Below, in pieces: positions 1-8,035 of a DNA stretch of 18,165 bases; within the stretch, counting starts at the first letter, position 1, and each line of letters begins with the position of its first letter. Both the position numbers and the translations under genes were made by a program. This DNA is from Actinomycetota bacterium (lineage in GTDB: Bacteria > Actinomycetota > Thermoleophilia > Gaiellales > Gaiellaceae), in contig PLDP01000025.1 in assembly GCA_003136795.1 (NCBI GenBank), forward strand, positions 1-18,165. The letters are read 5' to 3'. The notes under the pieces were generated by a model, which saw only the letters and a list, made by a program, of their open reading frames with translations, searched no databases and had not been told where the DNA came from.

Positions 1-1065
1 CGACTTCGTCCACGCGAACACGAGCTGCACGACCGCTGCGAGCAGCATGACGCGGAACGCTTCGGCGGCCGAGACGTACTTGGGCTTGTAGACCCAGCGG
101 ATCAGCGTCGGCATCGCCCACCAGAGAAACGGCGTCACGACGACGCCAAGCGCGACGGTGGCGACGATGTAGCGGCGCAACAGCGCAAACGCGCGGTCGG
201 AGCGGCCGTGCTCGATGTCGCGCGTCTGCTCGGCGAGCAGCACAAGCCGCACCGGGGCCGACAGCGACGCAAACGCCGTCTGCGGCGCGAGCGCCGTCCT
301 GAAGTTCGCCGTCTGCACCGAGCCCGCGACGACGCCGATCAGCACCGAGGGCAGGCTGGTTCGCACGGACATCAGCCCCGAGGCGATCGTCGACTGGACC
401 GCGAAGGCACGGATCTCGCGGCGGTCCTCGGCCAGGGGCTCGGCCTTGGCGTGCGGCCAGCGGCGGAAGACCGCGAGGGCGACGCCGCTGACGGTGAGCG
501 TCGAGATCGCCTGCGCGACGACGATGGCGGCAAAGAGCCAGACGACGCCGTGATGCGCGCCGATCGCGATCGCGGCGAGCCGCAGCGCCATCGCCCACAG
601 CAGAAGGAGGCCACGGAGGTCGTAGCGGTTGCGCACGAGCAGCACGGCGCCCGCCATCCCCTCGGGCTGCTGGATCAGCGGGATCAGGGCCGCGATCAGC
701 ATGGCGTCGCGCAGGCCGGGCACGTTCCAGATGTACGGCGAGAGCAGGGCGGCGACGGCGACGGCGAGCGTCCCGGCGGCGCCGCCGGCAAGCTTGACCG
801 CGAGGCCGACCTGGAAGAGCCGCCGGAAGCGGCCCCACTGCTCCCGTGCGGCGTAGCGGTTGCCGTACTTGATCACGACCTCGTCGATCGTCAGGTCGAC
901 GAAGAGCTGCAGCAGGCTCGTGGTGCCGAAAACGAGCGCGAAGCGCGCGAAGTCGCCTTTCGAGAGCTCACGGGCCGCGACAACCGTGGCGCCGAACCCA
1001 AGGAGCGCCGACCCGTAGATCCCGAAGGCCGTCGTCGCGCGACGCCGGAGGACGCGGGAGGCCAT
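1..1065 (-). CDS. Wzx-type polysaccharide flippase (MATE/MOP superfamily), 3' end beyond window
   Basis: Reading the minus strand from an ATG at 1065 gives 355 codons with no stop before the window edge, so the C-terminus is missing. The product is strongly hydrophobic with many membrane segments and short basic loops. It begins MASRVLRRRATTAFGIYGSA and soon has ARELSKGDFARFALVFG, a pattern typical of polysaccharide transporters, which flip lipid-linked repeat units across the membrane. Residues near KYGNRY and the late RWVYKPKYVSAAEAFRVML also fit the family. A TAG lies immediately before the ATG in frame, so this is the earliest possible start. The gene is divergent from the polymerase-like gene at 1084, with only 18 bases between the two starts. 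Function is inferred from topology and context; membership in the MOP superfamily is more certain than the substrate. Confidence 0.85.
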   Translation of the reverse strand, partial: MASRVLRRRATTAFGIYGSALLGFGATVVAARELSKGDFARFALVFGTTSLLQLFVDLTIDEVVIKYGNRYAAREQWGRFRRLFQVGLAVKLAGGAAGTLAVAVAALLSPYIWNVPGLRDAMLIAALIPLIQQPEGMAGAVLLVRNRYDLRGLLLLWAMALRLAAIAIGAHHGVVWLFAAIVVAQAISTLTVSGVALAVFRRWPHAKAEPLAEDRREIRAFAVQSTIASGLMSVRTSLPSVLIGVVAGSVQTANFRTALAPQTAFASLSAPVRLVLLAEQTRDIEHGRSDRAFALLRRYIVATVALGVVVTPFLWWAMPTLIRWVYKPKYVSAAEAFRVMLLAAVVQLVFAWTKS

Positions 1066-1083
1066 CTAACCGCGCGAGTATAG

Positions 1084-2448
1084 TTGCCGGTCTTGGCGAA
1101 CCCGCTCCGGACGTTGCGTGCGCGGTACGGCGCCGGGCCGCTCGTCCTCGCCGCGGCGCTGCCGTTCCTCTTCCTCCACCGGCACTACCAACCGTCGTTC
1201 ACGGCGGGCAGCGTCAACGTGACGCTCGCCGACGCCGCGCTGCTGGCGGTCGTCGCCACGGCCGCGGTCAGTGGTTGGCGAAATGGGCTCGAACCGCTCC
1301 GTCACGCGCGCATGGTCTGGCTGTTGCTCGCGCTCTTCATGGCCTGGATCTTCGCGTCGCTCTTCTGGGCGCACAGCAACGACCCCGCCTACACGACTGG
1401 CTCGCACTTTGTCAGTGCGCTGAAGTTTCTCGAGTTCACGCTGCTTGCACCTGCCGTGCCACTGCTCCTGCGCCGCGAGCGTGACCTGCGCGTGCTGTTC
1501 GTCGGCCTGACTGCTTGGTCGACGTTCATCACGACAATCGCTCTCCTGCAATTTCTGGGTGTCCTGGACGAGTTCGAGGGCCGGCGGCCGTTGCAGCGTG
1601 AGCCGTCCTATGTGGGGGTGCACGAGCTCGGCGCCCTTTCGGGCGCGACGCTCGGGCTCGCGCTCGCGGCGCTGCTCGTCGGCCGATGGCGGCGGACGAC
1701 CACGGTCGCTGCCTTCGCGGGCGGGCTCGGCGTCGCACTCGCAGCTGCGCTCGACAGCGTCGGCGGAGTCGCGATGGCGGCTGCAACGCTGTGGGGAGCG
1801 ACGCGCGCGCGCGGGCAGGTGCCGGTCCGTCGCACGCTCGCTCTGTGCGCGATCGTGCTCGCGGTCGGCGTAGCGGCCGTGTCGCTACGTGGCGCGGCGG
1901 TCACCGCCTTCCTGGAGTTCCTCGGTGTCCGTGCTGCGGATCAACAGACGCAGACGCACGTACAGACGTACGCGCACCGCACGCTGCTCGGCTACATCGG
2001 CGTGGAGATCTGGCTCGACCATCCGATCGTGGGGGCGGGTTGGCAGGAGTCGCTGCAACCGGCGGCGTTCACACGGCACCTCGCCCAGGCCCACCGGCGG
2101 TTCCCGACGGAGCCGGAGCAGGCGTTCCCGGCGCCGGATCACAAATGGGGCGTTCAGAACGGGATCATCCAGACGGCGGCCGATCTCGGCATCGTCGGCC
2201 TGCTGCTTCTGCTGGCCGCGGTCGCAGGAGCGTTCCGCCTGGCATTGCGCGCCGCGCTCGACCGGCGGGCGCAGGCAACGGAGGCGGCGCTCGCCGCGCT
2301 CGTATGGCTCTGGGTCTCGTTCGCGGTCTTCACGGGGACCGGCCTCCTTGCGGGTGCGTCCGTCGACACGCTGCTCTGGATTTCCGTCGGGCTCGCAGTC
2401 GCCGTCTCGGCGAAGCCCCTTCACGAATCGCTCACCACCCCGAGGTAA
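1084..2448 (+). CDS. O-antigen polymerase/ligase-like membrane protein (Wzy/WaaL type)
   Basis: A 454-residue polytopic membrane protein with about ten or more hydrophobic segments. It has a large loop around residues 285-360 containing HPIVGAGWQESLQ and later WGVQNGIIQTAADLGIVGL. This matches the Wzy_C/O-antigen ligase pattern, where an HP-x-G-G stretch precedes a periplasmic-side loop ending in H/Q-N and E/D-x-G-x-x-G. Such proteins polymerise lipid-linked repeats or transfer finished glycan to an acceptor. The TTG at 1084 follows an in-frame TAG and is the first possible start; TTG codons at 1093 or 1114 are alternatives, since only 18 bases separate this gene from the divergent flippase. 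The next gene starts 9 bases after the stop, so a plus-strand operon is likely. Whether it acts as polymerase or ligase cannot be told from sequence. Confidence 0.82.
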   Translation: MPVLANPLRTLRARYGAGPLVLAAALPFLFLHRHYQPSFTAGSVNVTLADAALLAVVATAAVSGWRNGLEPLRHARMVWLLLALFMAWIFASLFWAHSNDPAYTTGSHFVSALKFLEFTLLAPAVPLLLRRERDLRVLFVGLTAWSTFITTIALLQFLGVLDEFEGRRPLQREPSYVGVHELGALSGATLGLALAALLVGRWRRTTTVAAFAGGLGVALAAALDSVGGVAMAAATLWGATRARGQVPVRRTLALCAIVLAVGVAAVSLRGAAVTAFLEFLGVRAADQQTQTHVQTYAHRTLLGYIGVEIWLDHPIVGAGWQESLQPAAFTRHLAQAHRRFPTEPEQAFPAPDHKWGVQNGIIQTAADLGIVGLLLLLAAVAGAFRLALRAALDRRAQATEAALAALVWLWVSFAVFTGTGLLAGASVDTLLWISVGLAVAVSAKPLHESLTTPR

Positions 2449-2457
2449 GGTGCCGCC

Positions 2458-3381
2458 GTGTCACGCGTCCTCGTTACCGGAGGCGGAGGCTTCATCGGCT
2501 CCAACCTCGCGCGCGCGCTGCTCGAGCGTGGCGACGAGGTACGCGTGCTCGACAACTTCTCGACCGGCAACCGGGCGAACCTTGCCGGCCTCGACGTCGA
2601 GGTCGTTGAGGGCGAGCTTCGCTCCTACGAGCGGGTGCACAACGCGGTGCGGGGCACGGAGATCGTCTTTCACCTCGGGGCGCTCGGTTCGGTGCCGCGC
2701 TCCGTGCAGGACCCGCTCACGTCGAGCGCCGTGAACATCGAGGGAACGCTCAACGTCCTCCTCGCCGCGCGCGACGAGGGCATTCGCCGCGTCGTCTTCT
2801 CGTCCAGCTCGTCGGTGTACGGGCCACGCCGGGAGCTGCCGGTCGGTGAAGACCTGCCGCCCGACCCGATCTCCCCCTACGGCGTCGCCAAGCTCGCCGC
2901 CGAGCGCTACTGCGTCTCGTTCTCACGCGTCTACGAGAGCTTCGAGAGCGTCGTCGTCCGCTACTTCAACGTCTTCGGCCCGCGCCAGAGCCCGTTCTCG
3001 CAGTACGCCGCCGTGATCCCGCTGTTCGTCACGGCGATCGCCGCAGGCGAGCCGATCACGATCTACGGCGACGGAGAGCAGCGCCGCGATTTCACCTATG
3101 TGACGAACGTCGTCGACGGCACGATCAGGGCGGCGGAGGCGGCGGGAGCGAGCGGCAGGATCTTCAACGTCGCGGCGAGCGCGCCGGCGACCGTCAACGA
3201 CGTCGCGCAGGCGATCGGCGACGTCCTCGGCAAGCCGGTCGAGAAGACCTTCGAGCCGCCGAGAGTGGGCGACATCCGCGACTCCTGGGCGGACATCTCG
3301 GCCGCCCGCGACGTGCTCGGCTGGGAGCCGACGGTCGGTCTCGAGGAAGGGCTGCGCCGGACCGTCGAAGCGCTTGTCTGA
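2458..3381 (+). CDS. NAD-dependent UDP-sugar 4-epimerase (extended SDR, WbpP/GalE-like)
   Basis: A 307-residue extended short-chain dehydrogenase. The N-terminal Rossmann motif GGGGFIGSNLA (residues 8-18) binds NAD. The SSSSSVYG strand carries the catalytic Ser, and Y141-G-V-A-K145 is the YxxxK pair. The stretch FGPRQSPFSQYAAVIPLFV followed by IYGDGEQRRDFTYV is typical of UDP-GlcNAc/UDP-Glc 4-epimerases such as WbpP and GalE. It probably interconverts UDP-GlcNAc/GalNAc or UDP-Glc/Gal in the cytoplasm to feed glycan assembly. The start is GTG. The end overlaps the next gene by 8 bases, which suggests translational coupling with the glycosyltransferase. Substrate specificity is inferred, not shown. 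Confidence 0.88.
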   Translation: MSRVLVTGGGGFIGSNLARALLERGDEVRVLDNFSTGNRANLAGLDVEVVEGELRSYERVHNAVRGTEIVFHLGALGSVPRSVQDPLTSSAVNIEGTLNVLLAARDEGIRRVVFSSSSSVYGPRRELPVGEDLPPDPISPYGVAKLAAERYCVSFSRVYESFESVVVRYFNVFGPRQSPFSQYAAVIPLFVTAIAAGEPITIYGDGEQRRDFTYVTNVVDGTIRAAEAAGASGRIFNVAASAPATVNDVAQAIGDVLGKPVEKTFEPPRVGDIRDSWADISAARDVLGWEPTVGLEEGLRRTVEALV

Positions 3382-4567
3382 ACCGACGCGCATCCTGCGC
3401 GTGATCGCGCGCCTGAACATGGGCGGGCCCGCCCTGCATGTCTCCTACCTCACGAAGGGACTGGAGAACCGCGGGTACCACACGACGCTCGTCGCGGGCA
3501 AGCTCGCGCGCGGCGAGGACTCGATGTCGTACGTCGCGGACGAGCTCGGCGTCGAGGTCGTTCCCCTGGTCGCGATGCACCGCGACGTCTCGCCCGTCTA
3601 CGACCCGGTCGCGGTCACGCGGCTTGTGTGCGAGATCCGCCGCGTGCGGCCGCACATCCTGCACACGCACACGGCAAAGGCCGGCGCGGTCGGCCGGGCC
3701 GCCGCGCTGCTCGCCGGCGATGCGCGCCCGCCGGTGATCGTGCACACCTACCACGGGCACGTGCTGCGCGGGTACTTCGACCCGGTGCGCACCCAGTTTT
3801 TCCGCGAGACCGAACGCGCGCTCGCGCGGCACACGAACCGGCTGATCGCGGTGGGACCTCAGGTGCGCGACGACCTCGTCGAGCTGGGCGTCGCACCGGC
3901 GGAGAAGTTCTCGGTGATCCGTCTCGGTATCGACCTGGAGTCGCGCGTGCTGACGGCCGACCGGCGCGCCGAGTTCCGGCACCTCTTCGGCATCCCGGAG
4001 GACCGCTTCGTCGTGGGCTGGATCGGCCGCATGACGGCGATCAAGCGCGTCCCGGACATCCTCGCGGCCTTCAAGGCGCTGCGTGACCGCGGGGTCGAGG
4101 CAACGTTGTGCCTCGTCGGCGACGGCCCCGACCGCGACGCGGTCGAGCAACTGGCCTCCGACCTCGGGATCGTCCGCGACATCCTCTTCGTCGGCTACCA
4201 GCGCGACGTCGCGCCCTACTACGCGTTCTTCGACGCGTTTCTGCTGCCGTCGGCGAACGAAGGGACGCCGGTCGTCGCGATCGAGGCCCTGGCCTCCGAG
4301 CGTCCGGTCGTGGCGACGCGCGTCGGCGGCGTGCCGGACGTCGTCGACGACGGCGAGGACGGCTTCCTGGTCGAGGTCGGTGACATCCCGGCGCTCGCCG
4401 ACCGGCTCGAGCAGCTCGCGCGCGACCCGGAGCTACGAGCCCGCATGGGCAAGGCGGGCCGCGAGCGTGTCGTTCCGCGCTATCGCGTCGAACGGCTCGT
4501 CGACGACGTCGACACGCTCTACCGCGAGCTGCTCACGGAGCAGGGCTTGCCAGCGCCATCCGCATGA
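3374..4567 (+). CDS. GT4 family glycosyltransferase (GT-B fold)
   Basis: A 397-residue retaining glycosyltransferase of the GT4 type. The N-terminal acceptor domain begins with ILRVIARLNMGGPALHVSYL, the usual glycine-rich loop. HTYHGHVLRGYF lies near residues 125-136. The C-terminal donor domain carries VGWIGRMTAIKR and the diagnostic E-x7-E motif at E296 and E304 in NEGTPVVAIEALA. It probably adds a sugar from a nucleotide donor to a lipid-linked intermediate at the inner membrane face. The TTG start overlaps the epimerase end by 8 bases; this start keeps the whole N-terminal strand. The 3' end runs 35 bases into the convergent hydrolase gene, so the two transcripts overlap tail to tail. Confidence 0.9.
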   Translation: MSEPTRILRVIARLNMGGPALHVSYLTKGLENRGYHTTLVAGKLARGEDSMSYVADELGVEVVPLVAMHRDVSPVYDPVAVTRLVCEIRRVRPHILHTHTAKAGAVGRAAALLAGDARPPVIVHTYHGHVLRGYFDPVRTQFFRETERALARHTNRLIAVGPQVRDDLVELGVAPAEKFSVIRLGIDLESRVLTADRRAEFRHLFGIPEDRFVVGWIGRMTAIKRVPDILAAFKALRDRGVEATLCLVGDGPDRDAVEQLASDLGIVRDILFVGYQRDVAPYYAFFDAFLLPSANEGTPVVAIEALASERPVVATRVGGVPDVVDDGEDGFLVEVGDIPALADRLEQLARDPELRARMGKAGRERVVPRYRVERLVDDVDTLYRELLTEQGLPAPSA

Positions 4568-5690
4568 AGGCGGCGAACGACGGCTTGTGCTTGCCGCCGA
4601 ACGTCAGCAGGCCCGACTGCCAGCCCCCGATCTTCGGTTCGTCGCGCAGCAGGAACCAGATCATCATGTCGACGCGCGGGTTCTTGCGGGCGATCGCGAA
4701 TGCTTCCTTCAAATAGGCCGCCTGCTTCGCGTAGCTGACGCCGAAGAGCGTGTCGGGTGGATTCGTCTGGTAGCCGTACTCGGTGATCCAGATCCGCTTG
4801 TTCCCGTAGAGCTGGGTGAGCAGCTTGGTCAGGTCGCTGAAGTTGCCGAGCGTGACCGCGGTGGCGGGATCGCCGCGGGCCCCGACCGGCTTCGTGGTGG
4901 GCTGGTCGTTCGGGCCTGCGTAGTACGGGTGGTGCGCCCACGCGTCGAAGTTCTTCAGTCCGTCCTTCTTCACGGCGCGCAGAAACGCAAGCGGGGAGAC
5001 GGACGGCCTGGCGCTCACTGGGTTGTTGTTGCCCCGCGGGCCGGTGGCCCCGCAGGCGACCCGTTCGTTGCGGAGCAGCGTCGCGTGAACACCCGAATAG
5101 ACGGCATTGCAGATGCGCACGTAGTCGAGCGCGCTCTGGATCACCCAGCCCTTGGACGTGTGCTTGTACTGCGGGCGGAGGAAGCTGGGGTTGTTCGGCT
5201 CGTTCCAGGCGAGCCACTCCTTGACCGGCGGCAGCATGCCGCCCTGGCCGTCGGGGAACTGGCCCCCGTACCGCCTCGCCGCGGCAAGCACGAAGTTGCG
5301 CAGGTCGATGCCCTTGGTCGGCGCGTAGTTGAGCGGACGACCGCCGTTTGCCCACGGCGGCGTGCCGTAGACGGTGAAGAGGACGTGCATGCCGTACTGG
5401 TTCGCGTACCGCACGACGCGGTCGTAGAGCGACCAGTCATAGGCCGGATCGGTCGGCGAGGCCGCGTTCGCCGGCCGCCGCTTCGCGACGCCGTAGATAC
5501 CGCCCCAGTACAACGTGACGCGAAGCTCCTGGACGTGCAGCTCCTTCAACGCGATCATCGACTGGTTGATCGGCCCGTAGAGCGTCTGTGCGTCGTCGAA
5601 GATCCCGACGCGCATGTAGCGGGAGGCGTGCGCGCTCGAAGCGACGAACGCCGTGGCGAGCACGGCGATGGCGACCCCCAGACGCTTCAT
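4533..5690 (-). CDS. Secreted clan-A glycoside hydrolase (GH5/GH39-like)
   Basis: A 385-residue protein with a clear Sec signal peptide (MKRLGVAIAVLATAFVASSA, cleavage likely after AHA near residue 22). A (beta/alpha)8-type domain follows. AWNEPNNPSF places the likely acid/base Glu at 164, and WITEYGYQ places the likely nucleophile at E304; HHPYY near 253-257 is also common in clan GH-A. It probably cleaves a glycan outside the membrane. A similar role, trimming or releasing a polymer made by the same cluster, is known for PslG-type hydrolases of exopolysaccharide loci. The ATG lies 2 bases after the stop of the upstream decarboxylase gene, so the two are almost certainly co-transcribed. The frame stays open further upstream, but that part lies inside the decarboxylase gene. 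The exact GH family is uncertain. Confidence 0.85.
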   Translation of the reverse strand: MKRLGVAIAVLATAFVASSAHASRYMRVGIFDDAQTLYGPINQSMIALKELHVQELRVTLYWGGIYGVAKRRPANAASPTDPAYDWSLYDRVVRYANQYGMHVLFTVYGTPPWANGGRPLNYAPTKGIDLRNFVLAAARRYGGQFPDGQGGMLPPVKEWLAWNEPNNPSFLRPQYKHTSKGWVIQSALDYVRICNAVYSGVHATLLRNERVACGATGPRGNNNPVSARPSVSPLAFLRAVKKDGLKNFDAWAHHPYYAGPNDQPTTKPVGARGDPATAVTLGNFSDLTKLLTQLYGNKRIWITEYGYQTNPPDTLFGVSYAKQAAYLKEAFAIARKNPRVDMMIWFLLRDEPKIGGWQSGLLTFGGKHKPSFAAFMRMALASPAP

Positions 5691-5692
5691 GC

Positions 5693-6634
5693 TCAGACCG
5701 CTGCCGGCTCCCGACCGAGCGCCTTCAGCCAGCGGCGGAGGCCTTCCTCGAGGTCGATCTCGGGCTCCCAGCCGAGCACCTGACGCGCACGGGTGATGTC
5801 CGGGCGCCGCACCTGCGGGTCGTCGGTCGGCAGCGCCTCGAACACGAGCTCGCTCGTAGAGCCGGTGATGCGAATCACCGTCTGCGCGAGCTCGAGCATC
5901 GTCACCTCGTGGTCGGGGTTGCCGATGTTCACCGGCAGATGCTCGCCGCTCGTGGCCAGCAGATAGAGGCCGCGAATCAGGTCGTCGACGTAGCAGAGCG
6001 ACCGGGTCTGCGACCCGTCGCCGTACACGGTGAGCGGCTTGCCCTCGAGCGCCTGGTTGATGAACTGCACCGACGCGCGGCCGTCGTTTCGGCGCATGCG
6101 CGGCCCATAGGTGTTGAAGATGCGCGCGATGCACGTGTCCACGCCCTGCTGGGTGTGGTAGGTCATCGTCAGCGCTTCGGCGTAGCGCTTCGCCTCGTCG
6201 TAGACGCCGCGCGGGCCGATCGGGTTGACGTTCCCCCAGTAGGTCTCCGGCTGCGGGTGCACCTGCGGGTCGCCGTAGACCTCGCTCGTGGAGGAGATCA
6301 GGAAGCGGGCGCGCTTCCACTTCGCGAGCCCGAGGGCGTTGTGCGTGCCGTACGAGCCGACCTTCAGCGACGCGAGCGGCGCGCGCAGGTAGTCGACCGG
6401 GCTTGCAAGCGCGGCGAGGTGGAAGACGTAGTCGACGGGCTCGTCGACGTGAATCGGCTCGACGACGTTGTGGTTGAGGAACGCGAACTCGTCGCCCGAG
6501 ATGTGCGCGAGGTTCTCGAGCGAGCCGGTCTCGAGATTGTCGACGCAGATCACCCGGTGCCCATGCCCCAGGAGGAGATCGCAGAGATGCGAGCCGAGGA
6601 ATCCGGCGCCGCCGGTGACGACAGAAGTCAGCAT
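5693..6634 (-). CDS. UDP-glucuronate decarboxylase-like SDR (UDP-xylose synthase type)
   Basis: A 313-residue extended SDR. The Rossmann motif [10 protein letters not shown] sits at residues 7-16, [10 protein letters not shown] at about 114-123, and the catalytic pair in GVYDEAKR is Y145 and K149. GPR just before the Tyr, [10 protein letters not shown] after it, [15 protein letters not shown] and [16 protein letters not shown] are hallmarks of the UXS branch, which converts UDP-glucuronate to UDP-xylose. I chose the ATG at 6634 because it begins MLTSVVTGG directly before the Rossmann strand. The frame stays open for 20 codons upstream, but those are Arg/Lys-rich and unlike family N-termini. 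The gene is divergent from the first WxL gene and leads the transcript for the secreted hydrolase. dTDP-glucose dehydratase is an alternative but fits the motifs less well. Confidence 0.85.
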   Translation of the reverse strand: MLTSVVTGGAGFLGSHLCDLLLGHGHRVICVDNLETGSLENLAHISGDEFAFLNHNVVEPIHVDEPVDYVFHLAALASPVDYLRAPLASLKVGSYGTHNALGLAKWKRARFLISSTSEVYGDPQVHPQPETYWGNVNPIGPRGVYDEAKRYAEALTMTYHTQQGVDTCIARIFNTYGPRMRRNDGRASVQFINQALEGKPLTVYGDGSQTRSLCYVDDLIRGLYLLATSGEHLPVNIGNPDHEVTMLELAQTVIRITGSTSELVFEALPTDDPQVRRPDITRARQVLGWEPEIDLEEGLRRWLKALGREPAAV

Positions 6635-6653
6635 GCCGCGAAATCGTACTCGG

Positions 6654-6673
6654 CGAGCGGAATTTTCGGCTCG
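6654..6673. promoter_or_regulatory. Inverted repeat in the divergent promoter region
   Basis: CGAGCGGAA and TTCGGCTCG are separated by two T's and match as a palindrome at 8 of 9 positions. It starts 20 bases upstream of the decarboxylase start, inside the 152-base region between two divergent genes. The position suits an operator or a leader hairpin for the minus-strand transcript. A second, smaller pair (GTTC-5-GAAC, 6673-6685) abuts it. I could not fix -10 and -35 boxes with confidence. Confidence 0.4.
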
Positions 6674-6714
6674 TTCCTTACGAACCCTTTTCATACGGCG
6701 ACCGCCCCGAGCTT

Positions 6715-6738
6715 CCCACTCTGCGACCCGATAGTGGG
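6715..6738 (+). promoter_or_regulatory. Leader hairpin upstream of the first WxL gene
   Basis: CCCACT (6715-6720) can pair with AGTGGG (6733-6738) around a 12-base loop. It lies about 50 bases upstream of the ATG at 6787, with a good ribosome binding site (AGGAGAG, 6769-6775) between. Such a stem could stabilise or regulate an abundant mRNA, or be an operator. No known riboswitch class fits. Confidence 0.3.
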
Positions 6739-6786
6739 TTTGCCAAGCAAGAACCCCTTCGGATCAACAGGAGAGAGCAAATCATC

Positions 6787-7317
6787 ATGAGGCAGCGGAT
6801 CTTCATCATCATCGGAATCGCAGCAGTGGCGCTGGTGGCAGCCACGGCAGCACTGGCGGGCACGCTGACCACCACGGCGACGGTCACCGGCACCGCCGGC
6901 ATCTCGCTCACCCTTCCGTCGAACCCCTCGATCAGCGACACGCTCAACGGCGCCGACCAGACCGTCTCCTACGCACCCCTGCTCGGCCTCGTCGACGCTC
7001 GCGGCAGCGGCGCAGGCTGGAACCTGACGATCTCGGCCACCACCTTCTCCGACACCTTCGGCCACAGCCTCGCTGCCGGCACGGTCACGGCGGCCTCCCA
7101 GGCCTGCCACACCGGCTCGACCTGCACCGCGGCGACCAACGCGATCACGCCGCCGCTGACGATCTCCACGACCGCCGGCAAGTTCTTCAACGCGGCCCTG
7201 AACACCGGCCTCGGGATGGTCGACGTCACCCCGACGATCCAGGTTGCGATCCCCGGCAACTCCTACGCCGGCACCTACACCTCAACCGTCACCCTCGCAG
7301 CGACCACCGGCCCGTAG
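6787..7317 (+). CDS. Secreted WxL-like surface protein, paralogue 1
   Basis: A 176-residue protein with a signal peptide (residues 1-24, ending AALAG). The mature part is Thr/Ser/Ala-rich and predicted to be all-beta. DARGSGAGWNLTIS places a WxL motif at W78-N-L80 in the context seen in WxL domains (DxRG-x-GxGW-x-L). GTYTSTVTL then leads to a terminal Gly-Pro, corresponding to the second, end-of-domain WxL strand, but with Val in place of Trp. A Cys pair (C107, C113) follows the Trp. WxL domains attach proteins non-covalently to the cell wall, and a surface role is inferred here. The ATG has AGGAGAG 11 bases upstream. It is 72% identical to the next paralogue by my gap-free count (126 of 176), so they arose by tandem duplication. 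A terminator follows, so it may be a single-gene transcript. Confidence 0.78.
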   Translation: MRQRIFIIIGIAAVALVAATAALAGTLTTTATVTGTAGISLTLPSNPSISDTLNGADQTVSYAPLLGLVDARGSGAGWNLTISATTFSDTFGHSLAAGTVTAASQACHTGSTCTAATNAITPPLTISTTAGKFFNAALNTGLGMVDVTPTIQVAIPGNSYAGTYTSTVTLAATTGP

Positions 7318-7367
7318 CACTCCCCGCTTTGCACCCTTCCGGGCACCCGCTGCCGCTCGGAATCCCA

Positions 7368-7399
7368 GAAAACGGCCCCGCCACCACGGGACCGTTTTC
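7368..7399 (+). terminator. Rho-independent terminator after WxL paralogue 1
   Basis: GAAAACGG-C-CCC pairs with GGG-A-CCGTTTTC around an 8-base loop: a 12-position stem with one mismatch. The 3' arm ends in TTTTC and is followed by CATTT. It sits 50 bases after the TAG at 7317. The A-rich 5' arm would also make it work, more weakly, on the minus strand. Confidence 0.8.
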
Positions 7400-7417
7400 A
7401 TTTCCGGAACCGAACGA

Positions 7418-7488
7418 GGGATCGTGGCATCGAGCGGCCCCGCCGATCCGGGTGATGCACGATCCCCGATCTGCGGAAGGACGATCCC
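7418..7488 (+). promoter_or_regulatory. Structured leader of WxL paralogue 2, two competing pairings
   Basis: GGGATCGTG-g-CATC (7418-7431) pairs with GATG-CACGATCCC (7454-7466): 13 base pairs with a single bulged G, around a 22-base loop. The sequence ACGATCCC recurs at 7481-7488, just after a possible ribosome binding site GGAAGG (7475-7480). The 5' arm could therefore pair with either copy, and the second pairing would enclose the ribosome binding site. It may be an RNA switch, an operator or both; function is inference. Confidence 0.45.
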
Positions 7489-7494
7489 CCAAAT

Positions 7495-8025
7495 ATGCGG
7501 CACAGACTCTTCATCCTCGGCGCGCTCGCCGTTCTGGCCCTGACGGCCGCAGCGGCTGCGCTCGCCGGGAACCTGACCGCTACGGCGACGGTCTCCGGCA
7601 CCGCGGGCGTCAGCCTCGGCCTCCCCGGCGACCCGTCGGTCAGCGACACGCTCGACGGCACCGACCAGACCGTCTCGTACGCACCGGTGCTCGGCGTCGT
7701 CGATGCCCGCGGCTCGGGCGGCGGCTGGAACATGACCATCTCCGCGACGACGTTCTCGGACGGTTTGGGTCACACACTGGCTCCGGGCACCGTTTCCGCC
7801 GTTGCGCAGGCCTGCCACGCGGGCAGTTCCTGCACCGCTCCGACGAACGCGATCGGCTACCCCTTGGGGGTGAACGGCTCTGCGGCCAAGTTCTTCAACG
7901 CCGCCGCCAACACCGGGCTCGGCAAGGTCGACGTGACGCCGACGGTCGATGTCTTGATTCCCGGCAATTCGTTCGCGGGCACGTACACCTCGACGGTCAC
8001 ACTCGCCGTCGCGACGGGCCCGTAG
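7495..8025 (+). CDS. Secreted WxL-like surface protein, paralogue 2
   Basis: A 176-residue protein, the same length as paralogue 1 and alignable without gaps. A signal peptide covers residues 1-24 (ends AALAG). The core has DQTVSYAP, DARGSGGGWNMTIS (W78-N-M80, so Met replaces the Leu of WxL), the Cys pair C107/C113 in ACHAGSSC, KFFNAAANTGLG and the end GTYTSTVTLAVATGP. It is probably displayed on the cell wall, perhaps bound by the DUF916-like membrane protein encoded downstream. The ATG at 7495 has GGAAGG 14 bases upstream, a long spacing; the intervening bases may take part in the leader fold. Terminators lie on both sides, so it is probably transcribed alone and could be expressed under different conditions from its near-twin. 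Confidence 0.78.
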   Translation: MRHRLFILGALAVLALTAAAAALAGNLTATATVSGTAGVSLGLPGDPSVSDTLDGTDQTVSYAPVLGVVDARGSGGGWNMTISATTFSDGLGHTLAPGTVSAVAQACHAGSSCTAPTNAIGYPLGVNGSAAKFFNAAANTGLGKVDVTPTVDVLIPGNSFAGTYTSTVTLAVATGP

Positions 8026-8035
8026 AAGACTCGTG

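Noticed and set aside
208..1083. Long plus-strand open frame of 291 codons
   Set aside because: It is Arg/Asp/Gly-rich and low in hydrophobic residues, the usual shadow of a high-GC gene. The minus strand over the same span encodes a coherent flippase.
4083..5783. Plus-strand open frame of 566 codons
   Set aside because: It crosses the GT4 end and runs antisense to the hydrolase. Composition is Ser/Arg/Thr-biased noise and it has no recognisable domain.
6635..6786. Known riboswitch (cyclic-di-GMP or similar) ahead of WxL paralogue 1
   Set aside because: Only a 6-base stem is visible; the conserved core sequences of the riboswitch classes I know are absent.
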